Part shown: in pieces, positions 29,313 through 37,824 of the stretch
How the letters are laid out: each line of letters opens with the position of its first letter
How positions within the stretch are numbered: position 1 is the stretch's first letter
Assembly: GCA_963728075.1 (NCBI GenBank)
Contig: CAVSIP010000001.1
Coordinates: 620,001 to 684,000 of the forward strand
DNA from: CAVSIP01 sp963728075
Lineage (GTDB): Bacteria > Actinomycetota > Actinomycetes > JAFAQI01 > DASSKL01
Direction of reading: 5' to 3'
Length of the DNA: 64,000 nucleotides
Translations under genes and position numbers: made by a program
The notes under the pieces: generated by a model
Seen by the model: only the letters and a program-made list of their open reading frames with translations
Told to the model about the DNA's origin: nothing
The model's database searches: none

Positions 29313-31076
29313 ATGCCCGGACGCGAGGACGCCGAGGAGCGCGCCGCGCGGTACGAGAAGGAGGTCCACGACCTCTCCACCCAGATCTCCTTCCTCGAGG
29401 AGGAGGTCGCGCTGCTGCGCCGCAAGGTCGCCGATACGCCGCGCCAGGCGCGTGCGCTCGAGCAGCGGCTCTCCGAGGCGCAGGCCAACCTCGCGAACGT
29501 CGTGGGGCAGAACGACCGCCTCGTGGCGACGCTGAAGGAGGCCCGCGAGCAGATCCTGGCGCTCAAGGAGGAGGTCGACCGGCTGGCGCAGCCGCCGTCC
29601 GGCTACGGCTACTTCCTGGCCGCGCACGACGACGGCACCGTCGACGTGTTCACCGGTGGCCGCAAGCTGCGGGTGACGCTCTCGCCGGCGGTGGACGCTG
29701 CCGAGCTGCGGCGTGGCCAGGAGGTCATGCTCAACGAGGCGATGAACGTCGTGAAGGCGCTCTCGTACGAGCGGCAGGGCGAGATCGTGCTGCTCAAGGA
29801 GGTCCTGGAAGGCGGGGACCGGGCGCTCGTCCTCGGCCACACCGACGACGAGCGGGTGGTGCTGCTGGCCGACTCGCTGCGCGGCTCGCCCGTGCGGGCC
29901 GGTGACTCGCTGCTCATCGAGCCGCGCTCGGGCCTGGCGTACGAGCGGATCCCGAAGTCCGAGGTCGAGGAGCTCGTCCTCGAGGAGGTCCCGGACATCG
30001 ACTACGCGTCGATCGGCGGCCTGCGCGACCAGATCGAGCAGATCCGCGACGCCGTCGAGCTGCCGTTCGTCCACAAGGAGCTGTTCGCCGAGCACCAGCT
30101 CAAGCCGCCGAAGGGCATCCTGCTCTACGGCCCGCCCGGCTGCGGCAAGACGTTGATCGCGAAGGCGGTCGCCAACTCGCTGGCCAAGCAGGTCGCCAAG
30201 GTGACCGGCAAGCCCGAGGGGCGCTCGTACTTCCTCAACATCAAGGGTCCCGAGCTGCTCAACAAGTACGTCGGCGAGACCGAGCGGCACATCCGGCTGG
30301 TGTTCCAGCGCGCCCGGGAGAAGGCGAGCGAGGGAACGCCGGTCATCGTGTTCTTCGACGAGATGGACTCGATCTTCCGCACCCGCGGGTCCGGCGTGTC
30401 CTCCGACGTGGAGAACACGATCGTGCCGCAGCTGCTGAGCGAGATCGACGGCGTCGAGGGGCTCGAGAACGTCATCGTCATCGGCGCCTCGAACCGCGAG
30501 GACATGATCGACCCGGCCATCCTGCGTCCCGGCCGTCTCGACGTGAAGATCAAGATCGCCCGCCCGGACGCCGAGGCGGCGATGGACATCTTCTCCAAGT
30601 ACCTCACCGACGACCTGCCGCTGCACCCGGAGGACCTGGCCGAGAACGGCGGCGAGCGGGCGGCCACGGTGACCGCGATGGTGCAGGCGGCCGTCGAGCG
30701 GATGTACTCGGAGTCCGAGGAGAACCGGTTCCTCGAGGTGACCTACGCCAACGGCGACAAGGAGGTCCTGTACTTCAAGGACTTCAACTCCGGCGCCATG
30801 ATCGAGAACATCGTCGCCCGCGCCAAGAAGATGGCGATCAAGGAGTTCCTCGACACCGGCCAGAAGGGGCTGCGGGTCTCCCACCTGCTCGCCGCGTGCG
30901 TCGACGAGTTCAAGGAGAACGAGGACCTGCCCAACACGACCAACCCGGACGACTGGGCGCGCATCTCCGGCAAGAAGGGCGAGCGGATCGTCTACATCCG
31001 CACGCTGGTCTCCGGCAAGGGTGCGGACACCGGCCGGTCGATCGACACGGTGGCGAACACCGGGCAGTACCTGTAG
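29313..31076 (+). CDS. arc: Proteasome-associated AAA+ ATPase ARC (Mpa)
   Basis: A 587-residue ring-forming unfoldase that recognises Pup through its N-terminal coiled coil and threads substrates into the 20S core. Residues ~1-85 form a coiled coil, ~90-230 tandem OB folds (SGYGYFLAAHDDGTVDVFTGGRKLRV), then the AAA+ module with Walker A GPPGCGKT (~272) and Walker B VIVFFDEMDS (~345). The C-terminus ends GQYL, the tail that docks into proteasome alpha-ring pockets. The ATG follows GGAGGTGGGG. Dop follows after five bases, as is usual in the Pup system. Confidence 0.97.
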   Translation: MPGREDAEERAARYEKEVHDLSTQISFLEEEVALLRRKVADTPRQARALEQRLSEAQANLANVVGQNDRLVATLKEAREQILALKEEVDRLAQPPSGYGYFLAAHDDGTVDVFTGGRKLRVTLSPAVDAAELRRGQEVMLNEAMNVVKALSYERQGEIVLLKEVLEGGDRALVLGHTDDERVVLLADSLRGSPVRAGDSLLIEPRSGLAYERIPKSEVEELVLEEVPDIDYASIGGLRDQIEQIRDAVELPFVHKELFAEHQLKPPKGILLYGPPGCGKTLIAKAVANSLAKQVAKVTGKPEGRSYFLNIKGPELLNKYVGETERHIRLVFQRAREKASEGTPVIVFFDEMDSIFRTRGSGVSSDVENTIVPQLLSEIDGVEGLENVIVIGASNREDMIDPAILRPGRLDVKIKIARPDAEAAMDIFSKYLTDDLPLHPEDLAENGGERAATVTAMVQAAVERMYSESEENRFLEVTYANGDKEVLYFKDFNSGAMIENIVARAKKMAIKEFLDTGQKGLRVSHLLAACVDEFKENEDLPNTTNPDDWARISGKKGERIVYIRTLVSGKGADTGRSIDTVANTGQYL

Positions 31077-31081
31077 GTGTC

Positions 31082-32609
31082 ATGTCCGTACGCCGGGTGA
31101 TGGGCACGGAGACCGAGTACGGCATCGCCGTGCCCGGCTCGCCCGGCGCCAACCACATGCTGGCCTCCAGCCAGATCGTCAACGCCTACCTCAACGCCAC
31201 GACCGGGCCGATCGACCGCCGGCCACGCTGGGACTTCGAGGAGGAGTCGCCGCTGCGCGACGCCCGGGGGTTCGAGCTCGCCGGGAGCATGCGCGAGGCC
31301 GTGGAGCCGTTGTCGGACGAGGAGCTCGGCCTCGCGAACGTGATCCTCACCAACGGCGCGCGGCTGTACGTGGACCACGCCCATCCCGAGTACTCCACGC
31401 CCGAGTGCACGAACCCGCTCGACGCCGTGCTGTGGGACAAGGCGGGGGAGCGGGTGATGGCCCGGGCCGCGGCGCTCGCGGCGCAGATCCCGGGCGTCTC
31501 GGCGATCCAGCTGTACAAGAACAACACCGACAACAAGGGCGCGTCGTACGGCTGCCACGAGAACTACCTCATGGCGCGGGCCACGCCGTTCGCCGAGATC
31601 GTGCGTCACCTCACGCCGTTCTTCGTCAGCCGGCAGGTGGTGTGCGGCGCGGGCCGGGTGGGCATCGGCCAGGACGGCCGGGGCAGCGGCTTCCAGGTCT
31701 CGCCAGCGGGCGGACTTCTTCGAGGTGGAGGTCGGCCTGGAGACGACGCTCAAGCGGCCGATCATCAACACCCGCGACGAGCCGCACGCCGACCCCGAGA
31801 AGTACCGCCGGCTGCACGTCATCATCGGCGACGCCAACATGAGCGAGCTCTCGACGTACCTCAAGGTCGGCACCACCGCGCTCGTGCTGGCGATGATCGA
31901 GGACCGCTGGCTGTCCGACAACGGCATCGACCTCACCGTGCAGACCCCGGTGGCAGCGCTGCGGGCGGTGTCCCACGACCCGTCGCTGTCGCACCGGGTG
32001 ACGCTGCAGGACGGCCGGGAGATGACCGCCGTACAGCTGCAGATGGAGTACCTCGAGCAGGCGCGCAAGTACGTCGAGGACCGGCTCGGCGCCGACGCCG
32101 ACGAGCAGACCACGGATGTCCTCGCCCGGTGGGAGTCCGTGCTCACCCGCCTGGCCGACGACCCGATGACGCTGGCCGGCGAGCTCGACTGGGTGGCCAA
32201 GCTGGCGCTGCTGGAGGGCTACCGCGACCGGGAGGGCCTGGACTGGGACGCCCACAAGCTGCAGCTGGTGGACCTGCAGTACTCCGACGTGCGCCCCGAC
32301 CGCGGCCTGTACAACCGGCTGGTCGCCCGCGGCCGGATGGCCCGGCTGCTCGACGAGGCGGACGTGGGCCGGGCCGTGACGGAACCGCCCGAGGACACCA
32401 GGGCGTACTTCCGCGGCCGGTGTCTCGCGCAGTACGCCGAGGACGTCGCCGCCGCGTCCTGGGACTCGGTCATCTTCGACATCGGCCGGGAGTCGCTGCA
32501 GCGCGTACCGACCCTCGAGCCGCTGCGCGGGACCAAGGCCCACGTCGAGGACCTCCTCGACCGCTGCGAGACCGCCGCCGAGCTCGTCGCCGAGATCACC
32601 AGCGGGTAG
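31082..32609 (+). pseudogene. dop: Depupylase Dop, frameshifted as sequenced
   Basis: Dop removes Pup from conjugates and, in species whose Pup ends in Gln, deamidates it. Residues 1-207 (MGTETEYGI at the ATP site, RLYVDHAHPEYSTPEC with the catalytic Asp near residue 98, NNTDNKGASYGCHENYL) are in frame from ATG 31082. After GSGFQVS the frame is lost: the expected QRADFFEVEVGLETTLKRP lies in the next frame from 31704 and runs intact to TAG at 32609. One extra C in the CC at 31703-31704 explains it. Restored length is about 508 residues, normal for Dop. No other lesion is seen, so a sequence error or a very recent mutation is likely. Confidence 0.88.
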
Positions 32610-32655
32610 CGGCTGCCCCTGGCCGCTCCGACCCGCGACACGCCGTACGAAACGC

Positions 32656-32676
32656 CAGTTGATCTGTCTCGCGCCC
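32656..32676. repeat. Dispersed GATCTGTCTCG repeat, copy 3
   Basis: CAGTTGATCTGTCTCGCGCC, 47 bases after the dop stop. It closely resembles the copies at 12.2 and 12.7 kb. Confidence 0.5.
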
Positions 32677-32710
32677 CGTACGCGGGCACCCGCCGCCCGC
32701 CCCCACGTTC

Positions 32711-32738
32711 GATCTGTCCCGCCCGAGCGGGACAGATC
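32711..32738. repeat. Perfect palindrome built from the repeat core
   Basis: A 12-base arm (GATCTGTCCCGC), four-base loop (CCGA) and exact complement. It could act as the dop terminator, or as a REP-like insertion target for the neighbouring IS110 element. Confidence 0.6.
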
Positions 32739-32840
32739 TGTGACGATGCCCGGGCACCCTGTGGTGTGGGGTTGCTGCCAGGATCGGTGCTGGTACTCGG
32801 GACTGACTCGGGATAGATCCGGCCGCTTCGGTGTGCCTTG

Positions 32841-33007
32841 AAGTTGACCTGTCGTTTCGAGTGCCGGCACCGACCTGGCCCACCGGTTGGCCTGATACGA
32901 AGCCTGTCCGCGCCACGTGTGGTGCGTGACCCGTCACAGATATGCCGCTCGGTGACTCCACCCAGGCCGGTGCCGACCACGACCCCGTCCTGGAAGGAGA
33001 AGGCCGC
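32841..33007 (+). ncRNA. Candidate bridge RNA in the IS110 left end
   Basis: IS110-group elements encode a structured RNA upstream of the recombinase. This 167-base stretch can fold: an outer eight-base pairing CGGCACCG (32865-32872) with CGGTGCCG (32968-32975), and inner hairpins such as GCGCCAC/GTGGTGCG and GTGACCCGTCAC. Guide loops were not assigned. The call rests on position and fold only. Confidence 0.3.
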
Positions 33008-34063
33008 ATGTCTAGCGTTGCAGACGTCGTGGACGCCGTCATCGGCGGCGACACGCACGCGGAGTTCCATCAGCTGGAGATCGCGACACCGTCAGCGGCG
33101 CCGATCGCGACGGTCACGGTCAGCAACGACGAGGCCGGGTTCGCCACCGCGATCGGCTGGATCGCGGCGCACGCACCCGGCCCGCGGGTGATCGTCGGAC
33201 TGGAAGGCACCCGCTCCTACGGTGTCGCGCTCGCTCGTGCGCTGCGAGCCGCCGGGTTCACCGTCGTCGAGGTCGAACAGCCCTCCCGGCGGTCCCGCCG
33301 CGGCAAGGGCAAGTCCGACCCGATCGACGCCCACCACGCGGTACGCACGGTGCTCGCGATGAACGCCGAGGTGTTGCCGACCCCGCGCGCGGACGGTGAC
33401 CGGGAAGCGCTCCGGATCCTGCTCGGTGCCCACCGCCAGATCACCACCGGCAAGGTCGCCACCGGCAACATGCTCAAGGCGCTGCTGCTCACCGGTGACG
33501 ACACCGACCGTGAGCTCGCCCGACACGCCTGGACCCTGGCCCGCATCGACCTGATCACCCGCCGCCGCGGGAACAGCGGCGAAACCCGTGAACAAACCGT
33601 CCGCCGCGCCGAAGCCCGCCGCCTCGCACTCGCCTGGCGGGACGCCCACCGTCAGCTACGTGACCTACGCCGGCAGATCACCGAACTGGTCCACAGCCTC
33701 GCCCCCGGCATGCTCACCCAGCCCGGGATCGGACCGATCAGCGCCGCCCAGCTGATCGTGACCTTCAGCCACCCCGGCCGCTGCCACACCGACGGCGCGT
33801 TCGCCATGCTCACCGGCACCGCACCACTCGACGCCACCAGCGGCAAGACCCAACAACGACACCGGCTCAACTACGGCGGCGACCGGCAAGCCAACCGCGC
33901 CCTGCACGACATCGCCGTCGCCCGCATGCGCTGCTGCGCACGAACCCAGGCCTACGTCGCCCGCCGCACCGCCGAAGGCAAAACACCCAAGGAAACCCGC
34001 CGCTGCCTCAAGCGCTACATCGCCCGCCAGCAATACCGCTACCTCACAGCCACCATGACTTGA
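33008..34063 (+). CDS. IS110-family transposase (recombinase)
   Basis: A 351-residue DEDD recombinase. The N-terminal RuvC-like domain starts at VVDAVIGGDTHAEFHQLEIA, with GLEGTRSYG and KGKSDPIDAHHA supplying further acidic residues. The C-terminal Transposase_20 domain includes TQPGIGPISAAQLIVTF and the catalytic-serine region TAPLDATSGKT followed by HRLNYGGDRQANRALH. Length is typical and the frame is intact, so the element may be active. GGAAGGAG lies about eight bases before the ATG. In this family the recombinase works with a bridge RNA encoded in the element. Confidence 0.93.
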   Translation: MSSVADVVDAVIGGDTHAEFHQLEIATPSAAPIATVTVSNDEAGFATAIGWIAAHAPGPRVIVGLEGTRSYGVALARALRAAGFTVVEVEQPSRRSRRGKGKSDPIDAHHAVRTVLAMNAEVLPTPRADGDREALRILLGAHRQITTGKVATGNMLKALLLTGDDTDRELARHAWTLARIDLITRRRGNSGETREQTVRRAEARRLALAWRDAHRQLRDLRRQITELVHSLAPGMLTQPGIGPISAAQLIVTFSHPGRCHTDGAFAMLTGTAPLDATSGKTQQRHRLNYGGDRQANRALHDIAVARMRCCARTQAYVARRTAEGKTPKETRRCLKRYIARQQYRYLTATMT

Positions 34064-34115
34064 CAACCAATAGAAGCGTCAACTTGCGAAGCGTCCCGCG
34101 GCCGGCACCGGGAGA

Positions 34116-34121
34116 TAGTGT
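34116..34121 (+). promoter_or_regulatory. Candidate -10 (TAGTGT) of pup-prcBA
   Basis: TAGTGT lies 27 bases before the pup ATG and just outside the proposed IS110 right end. It would give a ~20-base leader containing GGGAGG. This would let pup-prcBA be transcribed independently of arc-dop. Confidence 0.4.
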
Positions 34122-34148
34122 CGGGACAGGCGGACACGGGAGGTCGGC

Positions 34149-34364
34149 ATGGCTACCACTGAGGGCGGCGGGCAGCAGCGGCAGACCCGCCGCAGCGAGG
34201 ACGTCGAGGAGACCGCGCCGGAGGACGCCGCGCAGGCCGACGTCCAGGAGCGCCACGAGAAGCTCTCCGAGGACGTCGACGACATCCTCGACGAGATCGA
34301 CTCCGTCCTCGAGGAGAACGCCGAGGAGTTCATCCGCGGGTACGTGCAGAAGGGCGGCGAGTAG
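34149..34364 (+). CDS. pup: Prokaryotic ubiquitin-like protein Pup, GGE terminus
   Basis: A 71-residue, highly acidic, intrinsically disordered modifier. The C-terminal half (DILDEIDSVLEENAEEF then IRGYVQKGGE) is the conserved helix bound by ARC and the ligase. It ends in Gly-Gly-Glu, not Gly-Gly-Gln, so the terminal glutamate can be ligated by PafA directly. The ATG follows GGGAGG by five bases. Normally pup directly follows dop; here an IS110 element lies between them. Confidence 0.97.
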   Translation: MATTEGGGQQRQTRRSEDVEETAPEDAAQADVQERHEKLSEDVDDILDEIDSVLEENAEEFIRGYVQKGGE

Positions 34365-34461
34365 CCCCCGGCCCGCCCCGCCCACCCTGCGCGAGAGTCG
34401 CCGCTCGGGGGCGTGAAAGCCTGGGTGCCCACTCGGAGGGCGACGACTGTGGAGGAGTGAC

Positions 34462-35337
34462 GTGGCGGACGTACTCGGCGGCTCGGGGCGCCTCCCGGGC
34501 GCCTTTCTCACCCCGGGGGTCAGCTCGTTCGCCGAGTTCCTCGCCGCGTACTCCCCGGACCTGCTCCCGAACCGGCGCGTGAACGCGGATGCCGTACTCG
34601 CCAAGGAGGTGCCGCACGGCACGACGATCGTCGCGGTCGTGCACCAGCGCGGTGTCGTCATGGCAGGCGACCGTCGGGCGACCATGGGCAACCTCATCGC
34701 CCAGCGTGACATCGAGAAGGTCTTCCAGGCCGACGAGTACTCCGCCGTCGGCATCGCCGGTACGGCCGGCGTCGCGATCGAGCTGGTGCGGCTGTTCCAG
34801 GTGGAGCTCGAGCACTACGAGAAGATCGAGGGTGCCGCGCTGTCCATGGACGGCAAGGCCAACCGGCTGTCCATGCTCATCCGCAACAACCTGCCGATGG
34901 CGATGCAGGGCCTCGCGGTCGTGCCGCTGTTCGCGGGCTACGACCTCGAGCAGGCCGACCCCGCGCGCGCCGGGCGGATCTACTCCTACGACGTGACCGG
35001 CGGCCGGTACGAGGAGCACTCCTTCCACGCGGTCGGCTCCGGCAGCGTGTTCGCCCGCGGCGCGCTGAAGAAGACCTACCGCGACGGGTTCACCGAGGAC
35101 GAGGCGGTGCTGGCCTGCGTCAACGCGCTGTACGACGCGGCCGACGACGACTCGGCGACCGGCGGGCCGGATCTGACCCGCCAGATCTTCCCGGTCGTGA
35201 CGTCGGTGACCGACGAGGGCTTCCGCCGGCTGCCGGAGGACGAGGTGGGCGCCGTCGTACGCGCGGTCGTCGACGACCGGATGACGAACCCCGGCGGTGC
35301 ACCGGCGCCGCTGCGCAACCAGGCCACCCAGGGCTGA
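34462..35337 (+). CDS. prcB: 20S proteasome beta subunit PrcB
   Basis: A 291-residue Ntn-hydrolase. A propeptide of about 53 residues ends at HG, exposing Thr54 (HGTTIVAVVHQ) as the catalytic N-terminal nucleophile after self-cleavage. Conserved Asp (MAGDRRAT), Lys (IEKVFQADEY) and the GSGSVFARG segment complete the active site. The GTG follows GGAGG. It lies 97 bases after pup and 18 before prcA, with which it forms the alpha7-beta7-beta7-alpha7 core. Confidence 0.97.
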   Translation: MADVLGGSGRLPGAFLTPGVSSFAEFLAAYSPDLLPNRRVNADAVLAKEVPHGTTIVAVVHQRGVVMAGDRRATMGNLIAQRDIEKVFQADEYSAVGIAGTAGVAIELVRLFQVELEHYEKIEGAALSMDGKANRLSMLIRNNLPMAMQGLAVVPLFAGYDLEQADPARAGRIYSYDVTGGRYEEHSFHAVGSGSVFARGALKKTYRDGFTEDEAVLACVNALYDAADDDSATGGPDLTRQIFPVVTSVTDEGFRRLPEDEVGAVVRAVVDDRMTNPGGAPAPLRNQATQG

Positions 35338-35355
35338 CGAGGAGCGATCACCGCC

Positions 35356-36072
35356 GTGACCATGCCCTTCTACGTGTCGCCCGAGCAGGCGATGAAGGAC
35401 AAGGCCGACTATGCCCGCAAGGGCATCGCGCGCGGCCGCAGCGTGCTGGCGATGCAGTACGCCGACGGGATCCTCTTCGTCGCCGAGAACCCGTCGTCCG
35501 CGCTGCACAAGATCAGCGAGATCTACGACCGGATCGCCTTCGCCGCGGTCGGCAAGTACAACGAGTTCGAGAACCTGCGGGTGGCCGGTGTGCGGCTCGC
35601 GGACCTGCGCGGCTACTCCTACGACCGCCGCGACGTCACCGGTCGCAGCCTCGCGAACGCGTACGCCCAGACGCTCGGCACGATCTTCACCGAGACGCAC
35701 AAGCCGTACGAGGTCGAGATCGTCGTCGCCGAGGTGGGCGACGCGCACGAGAGCGACCAGATGTACCGGCTGACCTACGACGGCTCGGTCGCCGACGAGC
35801 ACGGGTTCGTCATCATGGGCGGGCAGGCCGAGGCGCTGTCCAGCGTGATGGGGGAGCGCTACCGGGAGGGTGCGCCGGTGGGTGAGGCGCTGCGGATCGC
35901 GGTGGACGTGCTGTCCCGGGCGGACGGTGACAACCGTGCCCTGCAGCCGAACCAGCTCGAGGTCGCCGTGCTCGACCGCAACCGCCCCCGGCGGAAGTTC
36001 CGCCGCCTCACCGGACCGGTACTCGAGCGGCTGCTCGCGGGCTCGGACAGCGCCACCGACAACGGCGACTGA
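35356..36072 (+). CDS. prcA: 20S proteasome alpha subunit PrcA
   Basis: A 238-residue non-catalytic subunit that forms the outer gated rings and docks the ARC C-terminal tail. MPFYVSPEQAMKDKADYARKGIARGRS is the standard N-terminal gate and H0 helix; there is no processed threonine. The GTG is preceded by a weak GAGGAG about 12 bases upstream. It is the last gene of the pup-prcB-prcA set and converges on a secreted protease gene. Confidence 0.96.
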   Translation: MTMPFYVSPEQAMKDKADYARKGIARGRSVLAMQYADGILFVAENPSSALHKISEIYDRIAFAAVGKYNEFENLRVAGVRLADLRGYSYDRRDVTGRSLANAYAQTLGTIFTETHKPYEVEIVVAEVGDAHESDQMYRLTYDGSVADEHGFVIMGGQAEALSSVMGERYREGAPVGEALRIAVDVLSRADGDNRALQPNQLEVAVLDRNRPRRKFRRLTGPVLERLLAGSDSATDNGD

Positions 36073-36075
36073 CCG

Positions 36076-36106
36076 AGCCCGGGCGAGCAGCGCCCCGGGG
36101 CCCGGG
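36076..36106. terminator. Possible bidirectional terminator between prcA and the protease gene
   Basis: Within the 34-base convergent gap GAGCCCGGGC and GCCCGGGTC can pair as a short GC stem. It is weak and imperfect, and is proposed mainly from its location. Confidence 0.3.
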
Positions 36107-36946
36107 TCAGAGCAGCGGGCCGGTGAACTTCTCGGTGCCGTTGGCCAGCTGGACGTTGGCCACGCCGTGCGTGTGGGCGTACGCCAGCTCCTTGGCGAGG
36201 TCGCCGACCCCGTTGCCGCCGGCGAGCGGGGCGAGCTGCAGCGTGGACAGCACGCCGAGCGCCTTGCCGTCGGCGGTCATGAACGCGCTGCCGGAGTCGC
36301 CCGGAATGCCCGGCGTAGCGGTGTAGACGTCCCGCTCCCAGCCGCTCCCGTAGTCGCCGAGGCTCACACCCTGCTTGGGGCTGAGCGCCGTCAGGCCGAG
36401 CCGCAGCTCGGAGTTGCCGTACGAGAGGACCGTGTCACCGGCCTGCGTGCCGTGGGTGGCCAGCCCTTCCGGCCCGCCCCAGAACGGCACCGAGGGGTTG
36501 ACCTTGCCGGCATCGCGGGAGTCGAGCTCGACCAGGGCGAAGTCGTTGTACGCGCAGACGTCGGCGTTCTTCTCGCCGGCCTTCTGCATGGCGAGCCAGG
36601 AGTTGTACACGAGCGTGCCGGGGTACTTCGCGCCGGTCACCTCGACGCGGGTGCCGAGCGGGAGGGACTTCGACGTGCAGCCGTTGGTGTCCGTGGACGA
36701 GCCGGTACCCGAGCAGTGAGCCGCCTGTCCGATGTAGACGCGGGTGCCGTCGGTGAAGACGAAGTTCGCCGTGCACTGGGCGCCGTTGGTGAACGTCTGG
36801 ACGCCGGGGTGGATGCTGGCGGATGCGGCCGGCGCCCAGCTCATCCGCTTGGCGGCCTGGGCGGACGTGGCGACGCCGACGGAGGCGGCGAGCCCCGTCG
36901 CGGTCAGCAGGGACAGGGCGATCCGGCCCGGGATGCGCATGCTCAT
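36107..36946 (-). CDS. Secreted chymotrypsin-fold serine protease
   Basis: A 279-residue exported protease. A signal peptide spans ~1-31 (basic MSMRIPGR, hydrophobic core, SAQA-AK cleavage site). The mature part has the catalytic triad: His in IGQAAHCSG (~75), Asp in AYNDFALVEL (~134) and Ser in PGIPGDSGSAF (~217). Cysteine pairs (AQCTAN, AAHCSG, NGCTSK, DVCAYND) suggest two disulphides. The ATG follows AAGGAAC. It sits inside the proteasome region but acts outside the cell, so its place there is probably chance. Confidence 0.9.
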   Translation of the reverse strand: MSMRIPGRIALSLLTATGLAASVGVATSAQAAKRMSWAPAASASIHPGVQTFTNGAQCTANFVFTDGTRVYIGQAAHCSGTGSSTDTNGCTSKSLPLGTRVEVTGAKYPGTLVYNSWLAMQKAGEKNADVCAYNDFALVELDSRDAGKVNPSVPFWGGPEGLATHGTQAGDTVLSYGNSELRLGLTALSPKQGVSLGDYGSGWERDVYTATPGIPGDSGSAFMTADGKALGVLSTLQLAPLAGGNGVGDLAKELAYAHTHGVANVQLANGTEKFTGPLL

Positions 36947-37111
36947 GTTCCTTCTAACGATCCGCCTTTCCGGAGGTTACGCCCGATTCGACCGTTTCCC
37001 GCGGGACGTTTCACCGGGTAACCGGGCGAGTTCGCCCGGTCTTGTGACGAGGGCCACACCACCGTAACCAAACCGTTAGCGCTTCGTCGGGCCACGACCC
37101 TTCGACACCTC

Positions 37112-37117
37112 TAAGGT
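37112..37117 (+). promoter_or_regulatory. -10 (TAAGGT) of the osmoprotectant transporter operon
   Basis: TAAGGT lies nine bases before an ATG at 37127, and within the right arm of an eight-base inverted repeat (CCACGACC/GGTCGTGG, 37092-37122). The repeat overlaps the -10 and could be an operator for a repressor or osmoregulator. Confidence 0.45.
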
Positions 37118-37126
37118 CGTGGGGCG

Positions 37127-37183
37127 ATGAGACCTGCGCCACCGCGGTGGCCGCCCGTGTCCCCGACCCGACAAGGCGTATGA
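37127..37183 (+). CDS. Possible upstream ORF of the osmoprotectant operon, 18 codons
   Basis: Encodes MRPAPPRWPPVSPTRQGV, proline-rich. Its TGA overlaps the permease ATG (ATGA), so translation could be coupled, and the proline stretch could slow ribosomes. The sequence is otherwise unsupported. Confidence 0.25.
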   Translation: MRPAPPRWPPVSPTRQGV

Positions 37184-37824
37184 CTTTCTGGGAGTACCTG
37201 CACACCAACGCGGGCCCGCTGCTCGACGAGACGGTGGGCCACATCCGGGTGGTCGGCATCTCGGTCGGCATCGCCCTGGTGGTCGGTCTGGTCCTGGGTG
37301 TGCTGGCGCACCGTTCCGCGGTGCTGCGCCCGGTGATCATGACCACCGCATCCACGTTGCTGACGATTCCGTCGCTGGCCCTGTTCGCACTCGCGATCCC
37401 GCTGGTCGGCCTGGGCACCCCGCCCACGGTGCTGGCGCTCGTGCTGTACGCCCTGCTCCCGATCGTCCGCAACACCGTCGCGGGGCTCAACTCGGTGGAC
37501 CCGGCCGTCACCCGGGCCGCCCGGGGGATGGGCATGGGGTCGTGGCGGCGCTTCGTCACCATCGAGCTGCCGCTCGCCTGGCCGGTGCTGCTGGCCGGGG
37601 TCCGGGTCTCGACGCAGATCGTCGTGGGGATCGCGGCGATCGCCGCCCTCGTGAACGGCCCCGGCCTCGGCAACGAGATCTTCCGCGGGCTGCGCTCGCT
37701 CGGCAGCCCGTTCGCCCTGAACTTCGTCCTCGGCGGAACGCTCGGGATCGTCATTGTCGCGCTGCTGTTCGACGTGGCGTACATCCTGCTCCGCCGCATC
37801 ACGACTCCGAGAGGGATCCGATGA
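37180..37824 (+). CDS. Osmoprotectant ABC transporter permease 1 (OpuB/OpuC/ProW type)
   Basis: A 214-residue inner membrane permease with about six hydrophobic segments. The EAA-type coupling loop is AARGMGMGSWRRFVTIELPLAWP (shown in parts; ~residues 108-130). TIPSLALFALAIPLVGLG is typical of the glycine betaine/carnitine/choline uptake class. ATG 37180 (MTFWEYLHTN) was preferred; an in-frame GTG at 37147 would add 11 residues. Its stop overlaps the ATPase ATG. First of four genes in the operon: permease, ATPase, permease, binding protein. Confidence 0.9.
   Translation: MTFWEYLHTNAGPLLDETVGHIRVVGISVGIALVVGLVLGVLAHRSAVLRPVIMTTASTLLTIPSLALFALAIPLVGLGTPPTVLALVLYALLPIVRNTVAGLNSVDPAVTRAARGMGMGSWRRFVTIELPLAWPVLLAGVRVSTQIVVGIAAIAALVNGPGLGNEIFRGLRSLGSPFALNFVLGGTLGIVIVALLFDVAYILLRRITTPRGIR

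Larger units (their letters stand above)
32610..32840. other. Intergenic region between dop and the IS110 element
   Basis: No ORF with coding character. It holds two copies of the GATCTGTCTCG repeat, the second as a perfect palindrome (separate entries). The rest is unstructured GC-rich sequence and may include part of the insertion element's left end, whose exact border is unresolved. Confidence 0.5.
32841..34085 (+). mobile_element. IS110-family insertion sequence between dop and pup
   Basis: One transposase gene with a ~165-base noncoding left end and a very short right end, the layout of the IS110 group. The borders proposed here are an eight-base inverted pair, AAGTTGAC at 32841-32848 and GTCAACTT at 34078-34085. 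No target duplication is evident, as expected for this family, so the true ends need comparison with an empty site. The element breaks the normally tight dop-pup spacing; the pup promoter lies just outside it. Confidence 0.7.

Noticed and set aside
31690..31720. Programmed ribosomal frameshifting in dop
   Set aside because: No slippery heptamer or downstream pseudoknot is seen, and Dop is not known to use frameshifting; an extra C in a CC pair is simpler.
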